Origin: an uncultured Aquimarina sp.
GTDB lineage: Bacteria > Bacteroidota > Bacteroidia > Flavobacteriales > Flavobacteriaceae
DNA length: 64,000 nt
Direction: 5' to 3'
Assembly: GCA_947498775.1 (NCBI GenBank)
Contig: CANMLL010000001.1
Coordinates: 1-64,000 of the forward strand
Shown here: positions 23,632 to 32,161 of the stretch, piece by piece
Layout of the letters: every line of letters begins with the position of its first letter
Numbering within the stretch: position 1 is the first letter of the stretch
The notes under the pieces: generated by a model
Database searches by the model: none
What the model saw: the letters and a program-made list of their open reading frames with translations, nothing else
Told to the model about the DNA's origin: nothing
Made by a program: the position numbers and the translations under genes

Positions 23632-23884
23632 TATGCTCATTCCTTCTTGTTCTAAATAATTCTCCGATGGCTATGCCTCGGGTTTTCCGATTTACCTCTC
23701 CTTTGGAGAGGTCAGAACTGCCATTTTGGGCAGTTTTGGGTGAGGTAAAATACAAAATTTCGATTTTTGGTCCTGTAAGGCCAAAGCTTGTGCTCACTTG
23801 ATTGGGGATGAAACTGACGGAATACCTCTATGGCTCTACCTAAAGGATAGTTGGTTTCAAGAAATTTTTATTAGATTACGAAAA
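23632..23884. repeat. REP-like repeat region after the feo operon
   Basis: The left part (23651-23680) and right part (23829-23876) match the two halves of a repeat at 18422-18484, here separated by about 150 bp. The insert contains nested hairpins: CCTCTCC-TTT-GGAGAGG, ACTGCC-ATTTTG-GGCAGT and an outer ATTTACCTC/GAGGTAAAAT pair. This looks like a composite palindromic element. It contains no credible gene. Confidence 0.6.
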
Positions 23885-24802
23885 CTATCTTTTTAACCAT
23901 TTTAAAGGTTTACTGCTAATCAAATACACTCCTACAAAAATAAGTACACAACACAAGAGTTTTATGACGGTAATATCTCCTTTGTATTGGCTATTAATCA
24001 CCATATAAGAAATAACTGCAACAAGTAGCATTGCTACTGCAGGTTGTACATAAATATAACTGCTCGATACGGTAGGTTTTACATACTGCAGTGCAAACAT
24101 ATTTAACAAATAGGCCAAAAAAGTGGGCCCAACAACCACATAACATAAAGAAATCCAATTTGAAGCGTCAAAAGAACTAAAATCTGTTTGAGTAAGAGGC
24201 GAAATACAAAACGGAAACATAAATACAAAACCAAATAAGAATGTCCAAATAATTACCGTAATAGGTTTGTATGCAGACATTAATGGTTTTATAAGTACTA
24301 GATAAAAAGCAAAAGATAAGGCATTTATAAATACAAAAATATTTCCAAGTAAAGAACCAGTTCCTATTCCCAAATTTCCTAAATAAATTAAAAGTACTGC
24401 GCCGGCACCTCCTAGCGAAATCCCCAAAATTCTTTGTATGGTTAGCGGTTCCTTCAGTAAAAAACGACTTATGATTACGGTAAAAATGGGCATGGCGGTA
24501 ATGATTATCGCAGCGTCTACAGGAGAAGTTAAGCTTAAACCATTCATTGAGAAAAATTGATTATTAGCTATTCCCAAAAAACCGCATAGTGCCAATCTGG
24601 GGATGTGTTTTTTTTTCACTTTTTCTTTACTAAAAGACTTCAGGATCAAGAATAACAAGCCTGCACCACTTATGCGAAGAAATACCAGAGCAGAAGCTTC
24701 AATTTTATGAGGCATTAGACCTTTGGCAATTAAATAATTGGCCCCATAAATCATGTTTACACTTAGTAAAGCGATATGAGCTTTTGCCTTGTTAGAAATC
24801 AT
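23885..24802 (-). CDS. EamA/DMT-family transporter
   Basis: 305 residues with about ten hydrophobic helices in two EamA repeats (first about 6-140, second about 150-295). Typical stretches: NMIYGANYLIAKGLMP at the start, SPVDAAIIITAMPIFTVIISRFLLKEPLTIQRILGISLGG in the first repeat and YVQPAVAMLLVAVI in the second. Members export amino acids, nucleotides or other metabolites; the substrate here cannot be told. Single gene, convergent with the feo side repeats. Confidence 0.85.
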   Translation of the reverse strand: MISNKAKAHIALLSVNMIYGANYLIAKGLMPHKIEASALVFLRISGAGLLFLILKSFSKEKVKKKHIPRLALCGFLGIANNQFFSMNGLSLTSPVDAAIIITAMPIFTVIISRFLLKEPLTIQRILGISLGGAGAVLLIYLGNLGIGTGSLLGNIFVFINALSFAFYLVLIKPLMSAYKPITVIIWTFLFGFVFMFPFCISPLTQTDFSSFDASNWISLCYVVVGPTFLAYLLNMFALQYVKPTVSSSYIYVQPAVAMLLVAVISYMVINSQYKGDITVIKLLCCVLIFVGVYLISSKPLKWLKR

Positions 24803-24850
24803 AAAAAGATAAAAATGCTATTTGTTGGCTTCATAGCGTGAATAACGGTT

Positions 24851-25267
24851 TTATTTAATAAGTAATTCTAGATAATAATGTGTTGGATCGATAGGCTTTT
24901 CTGAAGAAGGATAAGGGCTAATGTCATAGGCATAAATCATTTTTTCTGCAGTAATTAATAGCTCTTTTATCTGATCAGAATTAATTGCTTTTACTCCAAA
25001 AACAAATTCTTTTTCTTCAATCAGAGTAGTATTCTTATAAAAACCAATAAGGGCTTTTACTTCACCTGGCCAAATACAGTCAACACCCGTTGGGCATCTC
25101 GAATCTTCTACTACACGAATAAATTTTATGCCTTTGGATCCAAAATTTGTGGTATTTCCAACTTTGAGCCTGGCGACAATTTTGGGAGATTCAACACTGG
25201 TTGAATCCTGAGAAAAAACCCATTGCACCGAACTTAGAAAAAGGAATAAAACTGGTAATACTCTCAT
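24851..25267 (-). CDS. Secreted hypothetical protein
   Basis: The protein has 138 residues with a signal peptide (MRVLPVLFLFLSSVQWVFSQ, cut about residue 20). The mature part has a pair of Cys (SRCPTGVDCIWPGE, about 67-75) in a pattern seen in small periplasmic proteins of Bacteroidota (CPxxVxCxWxGE). The function is not known. It ends 48 bp before the EamA gene on the same strand, so they may be co-transcribed. Confidence 0.6.
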   Translation of the reverse strand: MRVLPVLFLFLSSVQWVFSQDSTSVESPKIVARLKVGNTTNFGSKGIKFIRVVEDSRCPTGVDCIWPGEVKALIGFYKNTTLIEEKEFVFGVKAINSDQIKELLITAEKMIYAYDISPYPSSEKPIDPTHYYLELLIK

Positions 25268-25366
25268 TTTGCTTTAACAGAAGTTAAATATATACAAAAA
25301 ACGATTCTAAATCATTGGATGTAATTACTTATTCCGGAATTTTGGGTTGTTCATGTGAACCATACT

Positions 25367-26857
25367 ATGAAAAGAAAAAAAGTAATAATTGTTGGATCAG
25401 GAATTTCGGGACTTGCAACCGCGATTCGATTACAAAATCAAAATTTTGATGTTCACGTATATGAGATAAATAATGCTCCTGGCGGCAAATTAACCGAAAT
25501 GCATAAAAATGGATACCGTTTTGATTGTGGCCCATCATTATTCACGATGCCCCAATTTATTGAAGAGCTATTTGAAATTTCTGGAAAAGAATTCTCAGCA
25601 TATTTTCAATATATAAAGAAGCAACGGATCTGTAATTATTTTTATGAGGATGGCACCCGATTCGTAGCGCATGCAGATGAGGAAGAATTTGCAAAATCGG
25701 CTGCACAAGTTTTTGAGGTAAGCGAATTGAAAATTTTAGAATATTTCAAAAAAAGCAAAAGAAAGTATGATCTTACTGCTTCTTTGTTTTTAGAAAAATC
25801 ACTGCATAAGTTATCTACATATTTTACCAGGGATACTATAAAAGCTATTTCTAAAATTGGTGCTTTAGGGATTAATAAATCATTAGATCAAGTAAATAGA
25901 GAAGCGTATAGTGATCCAAGATTGGTTCAGTTGTTTAATCGATATGCCACCTATAATGGATCTTCACCTTATCGTACTCCTGGAATCATGTCTATGATTC
26001 CCCACCTTGAGCAATATTATGGTACTTTTTTTCCAAAGGGAGGAATGTACAGTATTGCCAAGAGCTTACACAAGTTGGCTGTAGATTTAGGAGTACACTT
26101 TTATTTCAATACCAAAATAGATCAGATTATAATTGAACAGAACATAGCAAAGGGTGTTGTTATAGAGGATAAACCCTATGAAGCTGATTTGGTTATCTCA
26201 AATATGGATATTGTACCAACCTATCAAAAACTTATTCCCAAAGCAAAGGCACCTAAGAAAATTATTGAACAACCAAGATCAAGTTCTGCCTTAATTTTTT
26301 ATTGGGGAATAGAAAAGGTGTTTACGGAGCTTGATTTACATAACATTTTTTTTTCGGGAGATTATAAGGAAGAGTTTGAGTATATATTTGATAAGAAACA
26401 AGTGTATAAGGATCCTACGGTATATATTAATATTACTTCAAAGAACGAACCCTTGGATGCTCCAAAGGGATGTGAAAATTGGTTTGTAATGATCAATGTG
26501 CCCGGTAATCAAGGTCAGGATTGGGATGAAATTATTCAACGTTCTAGAAGAAACATTCTCGAAAAACTGTCAAGAATCCTTCAAGAGGATATAGAAAGTT
26601 TAATCGCTGTTGAAGAAATTTTGGACCCAAGAAAAATAGAGCGTAATACGCAGTCTTACCAAGGATCTTTATACGGGGCCTCTAGCAATAATAAGTATGC
26701 TGCCTTTTTGAGGCATCCGAACTTTTCAAAAAAAATAAATAACCTGTATTTCTGTGGAGGTAGTGTGCACCCTGGTGGAGGAATTCCTTTGTGTTTGTTG
26801 TCTGGAAAAATAGTGTCAGAGCTCGTTCAAAAAGAATTTAAACCCCAAGACATATGA
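25367..26857 (+). CDS. crtD: Carotenoid 3,4-desaturase, CrtD-like (CrtI/CrtN superfamily)
   Basis: 496 residues from the ATG at 25367 (a GTG 12 bp upstream is possible). FAD-binding GSGISGLATAIR at the N-terminus, then YRFDCGPSLFTMP, and C-terminal FCGGSVHPGGGIPLCLLSG, all typical of carotenoid desaturases. The central RYATYNGSSPYRTPGIMSMI segment is characteristic of CrtD-type 1-hydroxycarotenoid 3,4-desaturases rather than phytoene desaturase. The next gene is a CruF-like hydratase, which makes the 1-hydroxy substrate, and then crtY. This argues for the myxol/saproxanthin branch, though plain CrtI cannot be excluded without alignment. Overlaps cruF by 4 bp. Confidence 0.75.
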   Translation: MKRKKVIIVGSGISGLATAIRLQNQNFDVHVYEINNAPGGKLTEMHKNGYRFDCGPSLFTMPQFIEELFEISGKEFSAYFQYIKKQRICNYFYEDGTRFVAHADEEEFAKSAAQVFEVSELKILEYFKKSKRKYDLTASLFLEKSLHKLSTYFTRDTIKAISKIGALGINKSLDQVNREAYSDPRLVQLFNRYATYNGSSPYRTPGIMSMIPHLEQYYGTFFPKGGMYSIAKSLHKLAVDLGVHFYFNTKIDQIIIEQNIAKGVVIEDKPYEADLVISNMDIVPTYQKLIPKAKAPKKIIEQPRSSSALIFYWGIEKVFTELDLHNIFFSGDYKEEFEYIFDKKQVYKDPTVYINITSKNEPLDAPKGCENWFVMINVPGNQGQDWDEIIQRSRRNILEKLSRILQEDIESLIAVEEILDPRKIERNTQSYQGSLYGASSNNKYAAFLRHPNFSKKINNLYFCGGSVHPGGGIPLCLLSGKIVSELVQKEFKPQDI

Positions 26858-27480
26858 GTCCTAATAGAAAACTTACCATTTCAATCTTTATTATATGGCT
26901 GTTTACGATCGCCGGAATCATCGGTATCCTTTCGGTATATGAAGATTGGTTTTTGTCTTTTACTTGGCTCAATTTGTTAGTGTACTTGTGGTTGATTATC
27001 TGGAACAATAGCTTAAATAGAAGATTGATTTTGGCATTGCTTATCCCATTTGGCATTGGGATGCTAACCGAATATTTGGGTGTAAATTACGGATTGATTT
27101 TTGGAAATTATGAATATGGAGACAACCTTGGTTTTAAAATGTACGGGGTGCCATTAATGATTGGGGTAAACTGGGCAATTCTTACCTATTGCACTGCGGC
27201 GATGGCCAGGGCTATTCATAAAAGTATTATAATCTCGTCATTATTAGGTGCCATTAGTATGGTTTTTCTAGATGTGATTATGGAGGTTTCGGCCCCTAGA
27301 TTTGATTTTTGGGAGTTTGATGAAGGCGTGGTTCCGCTGCAAAATTACGTGGGCTGGTTTTTTACAGCATTCCTAGTACATCTTTTGCTTCAAAAAGTTA
27401 TTAAAGTATTTCGTTTTAGAATTTCACTACATATTTTTATTGCTATATTGGTCTTTTTTACCACCTTTTTAATTGTCTGA
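26854..27480 (+). CDS. cruF: CruF-like carotenoid 1,2-hydratase (carotenoid biosynthesis protein)
   Basis: 208 residues, almost all membrane: about six to seven helices. Conserved stretches GMLTEYLGVNYGLIFGNYEYGDNLGFKMYGVPLMIGVNW and FLDVIMEVSAPRFDFWEFDEG with acidic/His-like polar residues match the carotenoid biosynthesis protein family that includes CruF 1',2'-hydratases. It would hydrate the psi end of gamma-carotene or lycopene. Starts inside the crtD stop codon (ATGA overlap) and is followed without gap by crtY, so the three are translationally coupled. Confidence 0.75.
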   Translation: MSPNRKLTISIFIIWLFTIAGIIGILSVYEDWFLSFTWLNLLVYLWLIIWNNSLNRRLILALLIPFGIGMLTEYLGVNYGLIFGNYEYGDNLGFKMYGVPLMIGVNWAILTYCTAAMARAIHKSIIISSLLGAISMVFLDVIMEVSAPRFDFWEFDEGVVPLQNYVGWFFTAFLVHLLLQKVIKVFRFRISLHIFIAILVFFTTFLIV

Positions 27481-28620
27481 ATGCAAAAATATGACTACAT
27501 AATAACAGGTATGGGTGCTTCGGGTCTTATGCTTGTATATCATTTAATTTCAGATCCCTTTTTTGACCAAAAAACGATCCTGTTGATCGATAAACAAAAT
27601 AAAAACAGAAATGATCGAACGTGGTGTTTTTGGGAAAAAGAAAATGGGACCTGGGATGAAATTATACATAAAAAATGGAATTATATATTTTTTGGGAGCA
27701 CCAATTTTTCTGAAAAAATAAAAATCGATCCGTATCAATATAAAATGATCCAAAGCAAAGATTTTTATCAGTATGTTTTAAAAGCCATAGCGCATAATAC
27801 TAATATTACTATTATCAAAGAAAATGTGCAGGCAATCAAAGACGAAGGAGATATCGTTGAAGTTCAAACAGATCAGAGAATTCATTTGGGTAATAAGGTT
27901 TTTAACAGCGTTATTTTTTCTTCAGAGTACAAAGAACAAAAGCGATTTCCGCTCTTAAATCAGCATTTCCTGGGATGGTTTATAAAAACAAGCACCCCAA
28001 GTTTTGAGGCCGAAACAGCTACTTTTATGGATTTTACAGTTCCTCAGAAAGGGAATACTCGATTTATGTATGTGCTACCGTTTTCAGAAACAGAAGCATT
28101 GGTAGAATATACATTGTTTTCTGAGAAACTTCTTGAAGAAAACGAATATGAGCTAGAAATCAAGGAGTATTTAAAGCAAAAGGGAATTAATGATTACAGT
28201 ATTCTAGAAAAAGAAAAGGGTTGCATCCCAATGACCTGTTATGATTTTAGAAAGTACAATTCTAAAAATGTTATAAATATTGGTACTGCAGGAGGGTGGA
28301 CCAAACCTAGCACTGGATATACTTTTAGCATCACACTAAAAAACATTAAAAAACTTACTAAATATCTGAAACACAAATCGGACCTATCCAAATTTGGTAA
28401 ACGAGCAAAGTTTTGGTATTACGATTTACTATTTATAGATATATTATACAAGGAAAATGAGAAGGGTTCTGCTCTGTTTTCTCAATTATTTAAAAAGAAT
28501 GATAGTAAGAAAATTTTAAAATTTTTGGATGAAGAAACCTCATTTATTGAAGATGTCAAAATTACTACAAGCTTACCAAATATGCCATTTTTGAAAGCAC
28601 TGTGGAAAAGAATTTTTTAA
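27481..28620 (+). CDS. crtY: Lycopene beta-cyclase
   Basis: 379 residues of the lycopene cyclase (CrtY/CrtL) family. N-terminal Rossmann-like YDYIITGMGASGLML, the DRTWCFWE motif (about 41-48) typical of CrtY, and the MDFTVPQKGNTRFMYVLPFSETEALVEYTLFS segment that holds the FAD/redox motif. C-terminal GTAGGWTKPSTGYTF. It cyclises lycopene ends to beta rings with reduced flavin. The start codon directly follows the cruF stop. Last gene of the operon; phytoene synthase and beta-carotene hydroxylase genes are not in this window. Confidence 0.9.
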   Translation: MQKYDYIITGMGASGLMLVYHLISDPFFDQKTILLIDKQNKNRNDRTWCFWEKENGTWDEIIHKKWNYIFFGSTNFSEKIKIDPYQYKMIQSKDFYQYVLKAIAHNTNITIIKENVQAIKDEGDIVEVQTDQRIHLGNKVFNSVIFSSEYKEQKRFPLLNQHFLGWFIKTSTPSFEAETATFMDFTVPQKGNTRFMYVLPFSETEALVEYTLFSEKLLEENEYELEIKEYLKQKGINDYSILEKEKGCIPMTCYDFRKYNSKNVINIGTAGGWTKPSTGYTFSITLKNIKKLTKYLKHKSDLSKFGKRAKFWYYDLLFIDILYKENEKGSALFSQLFKKNDSKKILKFLDEETSFIEDVKITTSLPNMPFLKALWKRIF

Positions 28621-28663
28621 TGTATAAGCTTTTATTTTCATATTTAAACGAAAATCATTTTTT

Positions 28664-28733
28664 CCACTAACCACTAACCACTAACCACTAACCACTAACC
28701 ACTAACCACTAACCACTAACCACTAACCACTAA
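28664..28733. repeat. Ten tandem copies of CCACTAA
   Basis: A perfect 7-bp tandem repeat, 10 units (70 bp), between crtY and the TerB-DnaJ gene. The TAG stop codon of the latter (minus strand, 28730-28732) lies in the last unit, so changes in unit number would not move the stop but would change the trailer. Confidence 0.9.
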
Positions 28734-29464
28734 CCAATTCCTCTTTCTTTTTTAATTCGATCATATGCCTTTTGTACCTCTCTGAACTTCTCTTCGGCGC
28801 CTTTTTTATAGACTTCATCCATATGCTGTAGTTTGTCAGGATGATATTTTTTGGCCATAGTTCTAAAAGCTTTCTTAACCTCAGAATCTGTAGCAGTTTT
28901 TTCAATCTCTAGAATTTTATACGCATGATCACCGGTTTTAAAGAACATAGCTTTTATACTCTCAAAATCCCTTAAGTTGATGCGTAAAAACTGAGCGATT
29001 CTCTGTATTTCGTTGACCTCTGCAGTACTTACGATCCCATCTGCATTGGCAATTCCAAATAAAAAGTGCAGAATCTGTAATCTCGAAGGGTAGCGGGTAT
29101 GCTGGTTCATATACATACAGATGCGTTGTGCAGAAACGTCTCTATTCTTTATGATTTCATTAAATGTTCTAAAAGTTGCATTAGCACGTTCTTTGCCATA
29201 AGCACTCACAAAATAACTTCGCACATAATCTAGTTCTGTTTGGTTAATGCTACCATCGGCCTTAATAACAATTGACGAGAGAGATAGTAAATTTAATTCA
29301 AAATCAGCAGGAGTAACCTTTTCACCTTGTGAAAATACAGTTTTAAATCCACCACTACTTTTACTTGTGGTGGTATCAATAAGACTTCCGATTATAAATC
29401 CAAGAATTGCTCCGGGAAATCTAAAAAACATATATCCTAATATGGCCGTTAACCATTTTATCAT
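28730..29464 (-). CDS. TerB-DnaJ domain membrane protein (DjlA-like)
   Basis: From the ATG at 29464 the protein has 244 residues; 36 further codons upstream are open but lack features. Order: N-terminal membrane hairpin (MIKWLTAILGYMFFRFPGAILGFIIGSLID), a TerB-like helical domain with an acidic IADADG-like GIANADGIVSTAEVNEIQRI stretch, then a C-terminal J domain with AYKILEIEKTATDSEVKKAFRTMAKKYHPDK (HPD motif). This matches DjlA-type co-chaperones that stimulate DnaK at the inner membrane. Its stop codon lies in the CCACTAA repeat. Confidence 0.85.
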   Translation of the reverse strand: MIKWLTAILGYMFFRFPGAILGFIIGSLIDTTTSKSSGGFKTVFSQGEKVTPADFELNLLSLSSIVIKADGSINQTELDYVRSYFVSAYGKERANATFRTFNEIIKNRDVSAQRICMYMNQHTRYPSRLQILHFLFGIANADGIVSTAEVNEIQRIAQFLRINLRDFESIKAMFFKTGDHAYKILEIEKTATDSEVKKAFRTMAKKYHPDKLQHMDEVYKKGAEEKFREVQKAYDRIKKERGIG

Positions 29465-29635
29465 TAAAAATAATTTTTTTGGGTTGTAAAGATAACCGAA
29501 AATATCCAGGGATACATTTTGGTCTTTATAAATTAGACAGCAAATAGAAATGTTTGTTACTACAAAAATCATAATGTTAGTTAAATTATGATCTTACGAC
29601 TACCTGGTTGTATGCATGATATGGTACATAATTTG

Positions 29636-29643
29636 TACCTTTG
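29636..29643 (+). promoter_or_regulatory. -7 box upstream of the bacilliredoxin gene
   Basis: TACCTTTG (TAnnTTTG), 32 bp before the ATG at 29675. A -33 element with ideal spacing is not clear. Confidence 0.45.
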
Positions 29644-29674
29644 CATAAAATTTTAAATAAAAATTGTAAGAGCT

Positions 29675-30085
29675 ATGTATCCAACAGATTTAGTAAAACC
29701 AATGCGAGAAGATCTAACCAATAATGGTTTTAAAGAATTACACACAGCAGAAGCGGTAGATGCGGCGATTTCGCAAGAAGGTACGACTTTGGTAGTTGTA
29801 AACTCGGTTTGTGGTTGTGCTGCGGCAAATGCTCGACCCGGAGCAAAGGCATCATTAAATAACAGTAAAAAACCTGATAATCTAGTAACAGTATTTGCAG
29901 GAGTTGATAGAGAAGCAACCGATAAGGCACGTGGTTATATGATCCCTTTTCCTCCGTCATCTCCATCGATGGCATTATTTAAAAATGGAGAATTAGTGCA
30001 TATGCTAGAGCGCCATCATATCGAAGGAAGACCAGCAGATATGATTGCAGAAAACCTAATAGATGCCTATAACGAGCATTGTTAA
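29675..30085 (+). CDS. BrxA/BrxB-family bacilliredoxin
   Basis: 136 residues with a thioredoxin-like fold. The key motif VNSVCGCAAANARPG (CGC, about residues 51-53) is the family's CXC active site, and the C-terminal MLERHHIEGRPADMIAENLIDAYNEHC is well conserved. In Bacillus these proteins remove bacillithiol from oxidised proteins; in Bacteroidota they are common although the thiol partner is less clear. Single gene ended by the terminator at 30116. Confidence 0.9.
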   Translation: MYPTDLVKPMREDLTNNGFKELHTAEAVDAAISQEGTTLVVVNSVCGCAAANARPGAKASLNNSKKPDNLVTVFAGVDREATDKARGYMIPFPPSSPSMALFKNGELVHMLERHHIEGRPADMIAENLIDAYNEHC

Positions 30086-30115
30086 AAGCATTGTATATTT
30101 GCTATATATAATAAA

Positions 30116-30147
30116 GAACCGTCCCGAGTCTCGAGACGGTTTTTATT
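30116..30147 (+). terminator. Terminator after the bacilliredoxin gene
   Basis: AACCGTC-CCGAG-T-CTCGA-GACGGTT followed by TTTTATTAT. Stem of about 11 bp with one internal mismatch. It lies 30 bp after the stop codon. Confidence 0.8.
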
Positions 30148-30149
30148 AT

Positions 30150-30310
30150 GAACTCATTTAGACTTTTTATTCTGGGCTGCAAATACATCATTTTGCTCCC
30201 TAATTTTGAGTTTTTTTCTTATCATAACGCTGCTATGCTGCTCAAAAAAGGCTTTATTAGAAAACAAAAGCATATATTTTCGCCCTCAGACAAAAAGTCT
30301 AAATGAGTTC
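30150..30310. repeat. MITE-like palindromic element
   Basis: 161 bp with near-perfect terminal inverted repeats of about 28 bp (30150-30177, GAACTCATTTAGACTTTTT then ATTCTGGGC, against 30282-30310). There is no coding capacity between them. It fills most of the gap between the bacilliredoxin and acyltransferase genes. Size and ends fit a miniature inverted-repeat element. Confidence 0.7.
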
Positions 30311-30395
30311 TATAAAAAATATGTTGGTTTACTTGAAATAATGTAAGACCTTGCAAGACAATTACACAAGTCAAATTTATTATTAAGCATACAGA

Positions 30396-31136
30396 ATGGA
30401 GGCTATAAAAAGGATACTTAGTTATCCGCTTTCTATACTATTTTATTTGTTTTTCGGGGGAATCCTTGTCATTTTTCATCCGGTACAATGGATGGCTAAA
30501 AATTTTGGAGGGCCATCAGTTCATCGAGGAGTCGTTAATCTTATGAACTTATGTTTGCTTAGGTGTTTACATGTTTTAGGAGTAACATTCAGCTTTAAAA
30601 ATGAATACAAACTACCAGAGCATCAGCCGTTAATCATGGTGTCTAATCATCAAAGCATGCTTGATATTCCGTTAATTTCTTGGTATTTACGTAGAAATAA
30701 ACCAAAATTCATTTCCAAAATTGAATTAGGAAAAGGAATACCAAGTATTTCATATAACTTAAAGCATGGAGGCAATGTTTTAATAGACAGGAAAAATCCA
30801 AAACAATCTATCCCCGCCTTGTCCGAGTTCGGAAAGTTTATAACTAAACATAATTTTTCGGCAGTTATTTTTCCAGAAGGAACACGAAGTAGAAACGGAG
30901 AACTGAAGCCATTTGCGCCTACAGGGTTAAAGATTTTGATCAAAAATGCTCCAAAGGCTTTAATAGTTCCAGTAGCTATAAACAATAGTTGGAAGTTATT
31001 AAGATATGGTAATTTTCCTATGGGTACAGGAGTACATCTAACTCTAGAAGTACAAGAACCTCTAACAATTGATAAAGAACCCGAAATTTTACTCAAAAAA
31101 ATAGAAGAAAGGATTACTTTAGCAGTCAAAACATAA
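30396..31136 (+). CDS. plsC: 1-acyl-sn-glycerol-3-phosphate acyltransferase (PlsC family)
   Basis: 246 residues. One N-terminal membrane helix, then the acyltransferase signature: block I NHQSMLDIP (H-x4-D, about 83-91), block III FPEGTRSRNGELKPF (about 158-172) and block IV IVPVAINNSWKL. It transfers an acyl chain to lysophosphatidic acid in membrane phospholipid synthesis. Only 11 bp before the acyl-ACP desaturase gene, so the two form a lipid-synthesis operon. Confidence 0.9.
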   Translation: MEAIKRILSYPLSILFYLFFGGILVIFHPVQWMAKNFGGPSVHRGVVNLMNLCLLRCLHVLGVTFSFKNEYKLPEHQPLIMVSNHQSMLDIPLISWYLRRNKPKFISKIELGKGIPSISYNLKHGGNVLIDRKNPKQSIPALSEFGKFITKHNFSAVIFPEGTRSRNGELKPFAPTGLKILIKNAPKALIVPVAINNSWKLLRYGNFPMGTGVHLTLEVQEPLTIDKEPEILLKKIEERITLAVKT

Positions 31137-31147
31137 CACAGATCATC

Positions 31148-32149
31148 ATGGCTTTAGATAATATTAGATTAGAAGTAATGCAGTTGCTTGAAAAGAAAGT
31201 GGATTCTTTTATTGATAAATTTTTAATTCCAATTGATACGGTATGGCAACCAACTGATTTTTTACCCAACTCACAAAATGAAGACACTTTTTTTGATGAG
31301 GTCAAAGAACTTAGAGAATTGGCCAAAGAACTGCCTTATGATTTTTGGGTAGTTTTAGTGGGTGATACAATTACCGAAGAGGCTTTGCCTACCTATGAAT
31401 CGTGGTTAATGGATGTAGAAGGGGTAAATCAACATGAAGGAGGAAAAGATAATGGCTGGGCAAAATGGGTGCGTTATTGGACAAGTGAAGAGAATCGACA
31501 TGGCGATACTTTAAACAAGTATTTATATCTATCTGGCAGAGTCAATATGATCGAGGTAGAAAGAACTACCCAACATCTTATCAATGACGGTTTTGATATA
31601 GGAACCGATAGAGATCCATATAAGAATTTTGTCTATACTAGCTTTCAGGAATTGGCAACGAATATTTCTCATAGCAGAGTGGCAAAACTTGCTAAGGAGT
31701 ATTCTAACAAATCATTGGCCAAAATGTGCAGAATTATAGCGGGAGATGAGATGCGTCATTTTAATGCCTATAGTGAGTTTGTAAAGAGCATTTTTGAAGT
31801 AGACCCAAGCCAGATGATGATCGCGTTTAGTGATATGATGAAAAAGAAAATTGTTATGCCTGCGCATTTTCTAAGAGAATCAGGAGATAGTATTGGTACC
31901 GCTTTTGAAGAATTTTCTTATGCAGCACAACGATTAGGGGTATATACTTCTCAGGACTATATTGATATCATGCAACGCTTAATTGATAAGTGGGAAATCG
32001 ATAAACTTATTGATTTAACAGATGAGGCCGAAAAAGCCAGGGACTTTGTCATGAAATTACCAGCGAGAATGCATAGAATTAGCGAGAGATTAGTAATCCC
32101 GGACGAGATTTTTCAATTTAAATGGGTACAACCTGCATTAGCCAAATAA
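31148..32149 (+). CDS. Acyl-ACP desaturase (fatty acid desaturase type 2)
   Basis: 333 residues of the soluble di-iron stearoyl-ACP desaturase family. The iron ligands appear in the two EExxH-like segments WTSEENRHGDTLN (about 116-128) and AGDEMRHFNAYSEF (about 197-210), with the first Glu in the upstream helix. It inserts a double bond into acyl-ACP. It sits between plsC (11 bp) and an HD hydrolase (12 bp) on the same strand, so a three-gene operon is likely. Confidence 0.9.
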   Translation: MALDNIRLEVMQLLEKKVDSFIDKFLIPIDTVWQPTDFLPNSQNEDTFFDEVKELRELAKELPYDFWVVLVGDTITEEALPTYESWLMDVEGVNQHEGGKDNGWAKWVRYWTSEENRHGDTLNKYLYLSGRVNMIEVERTTQHLINDGFDIGTDRDPYKNFVYTSFQELATNISHSRVAKLAKEYSNKSLAKMCRIIAGDEMRHFNAYSEFVKSIFEVDPSQMMIAFSDMMKKKIVMPAHFLRESGDSIGTAFEEFSYAAQRLGVYTSQDYIDIMQRLIDKWEIDKLIDLTDEAEKARDFVMKLPARMHRISERLVIPDEIFQFKWVQPALAK

Positions 32150-32161
32150 TGCTTTTAAGAT

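Noticed and set aside
25355..25366. GTG start for the desaturase four codons upstream.
   Set aside because: The ATG at 25367 puts the FAD motif at the usual distance from the N-terminus; the extra residues MNHT have no support.
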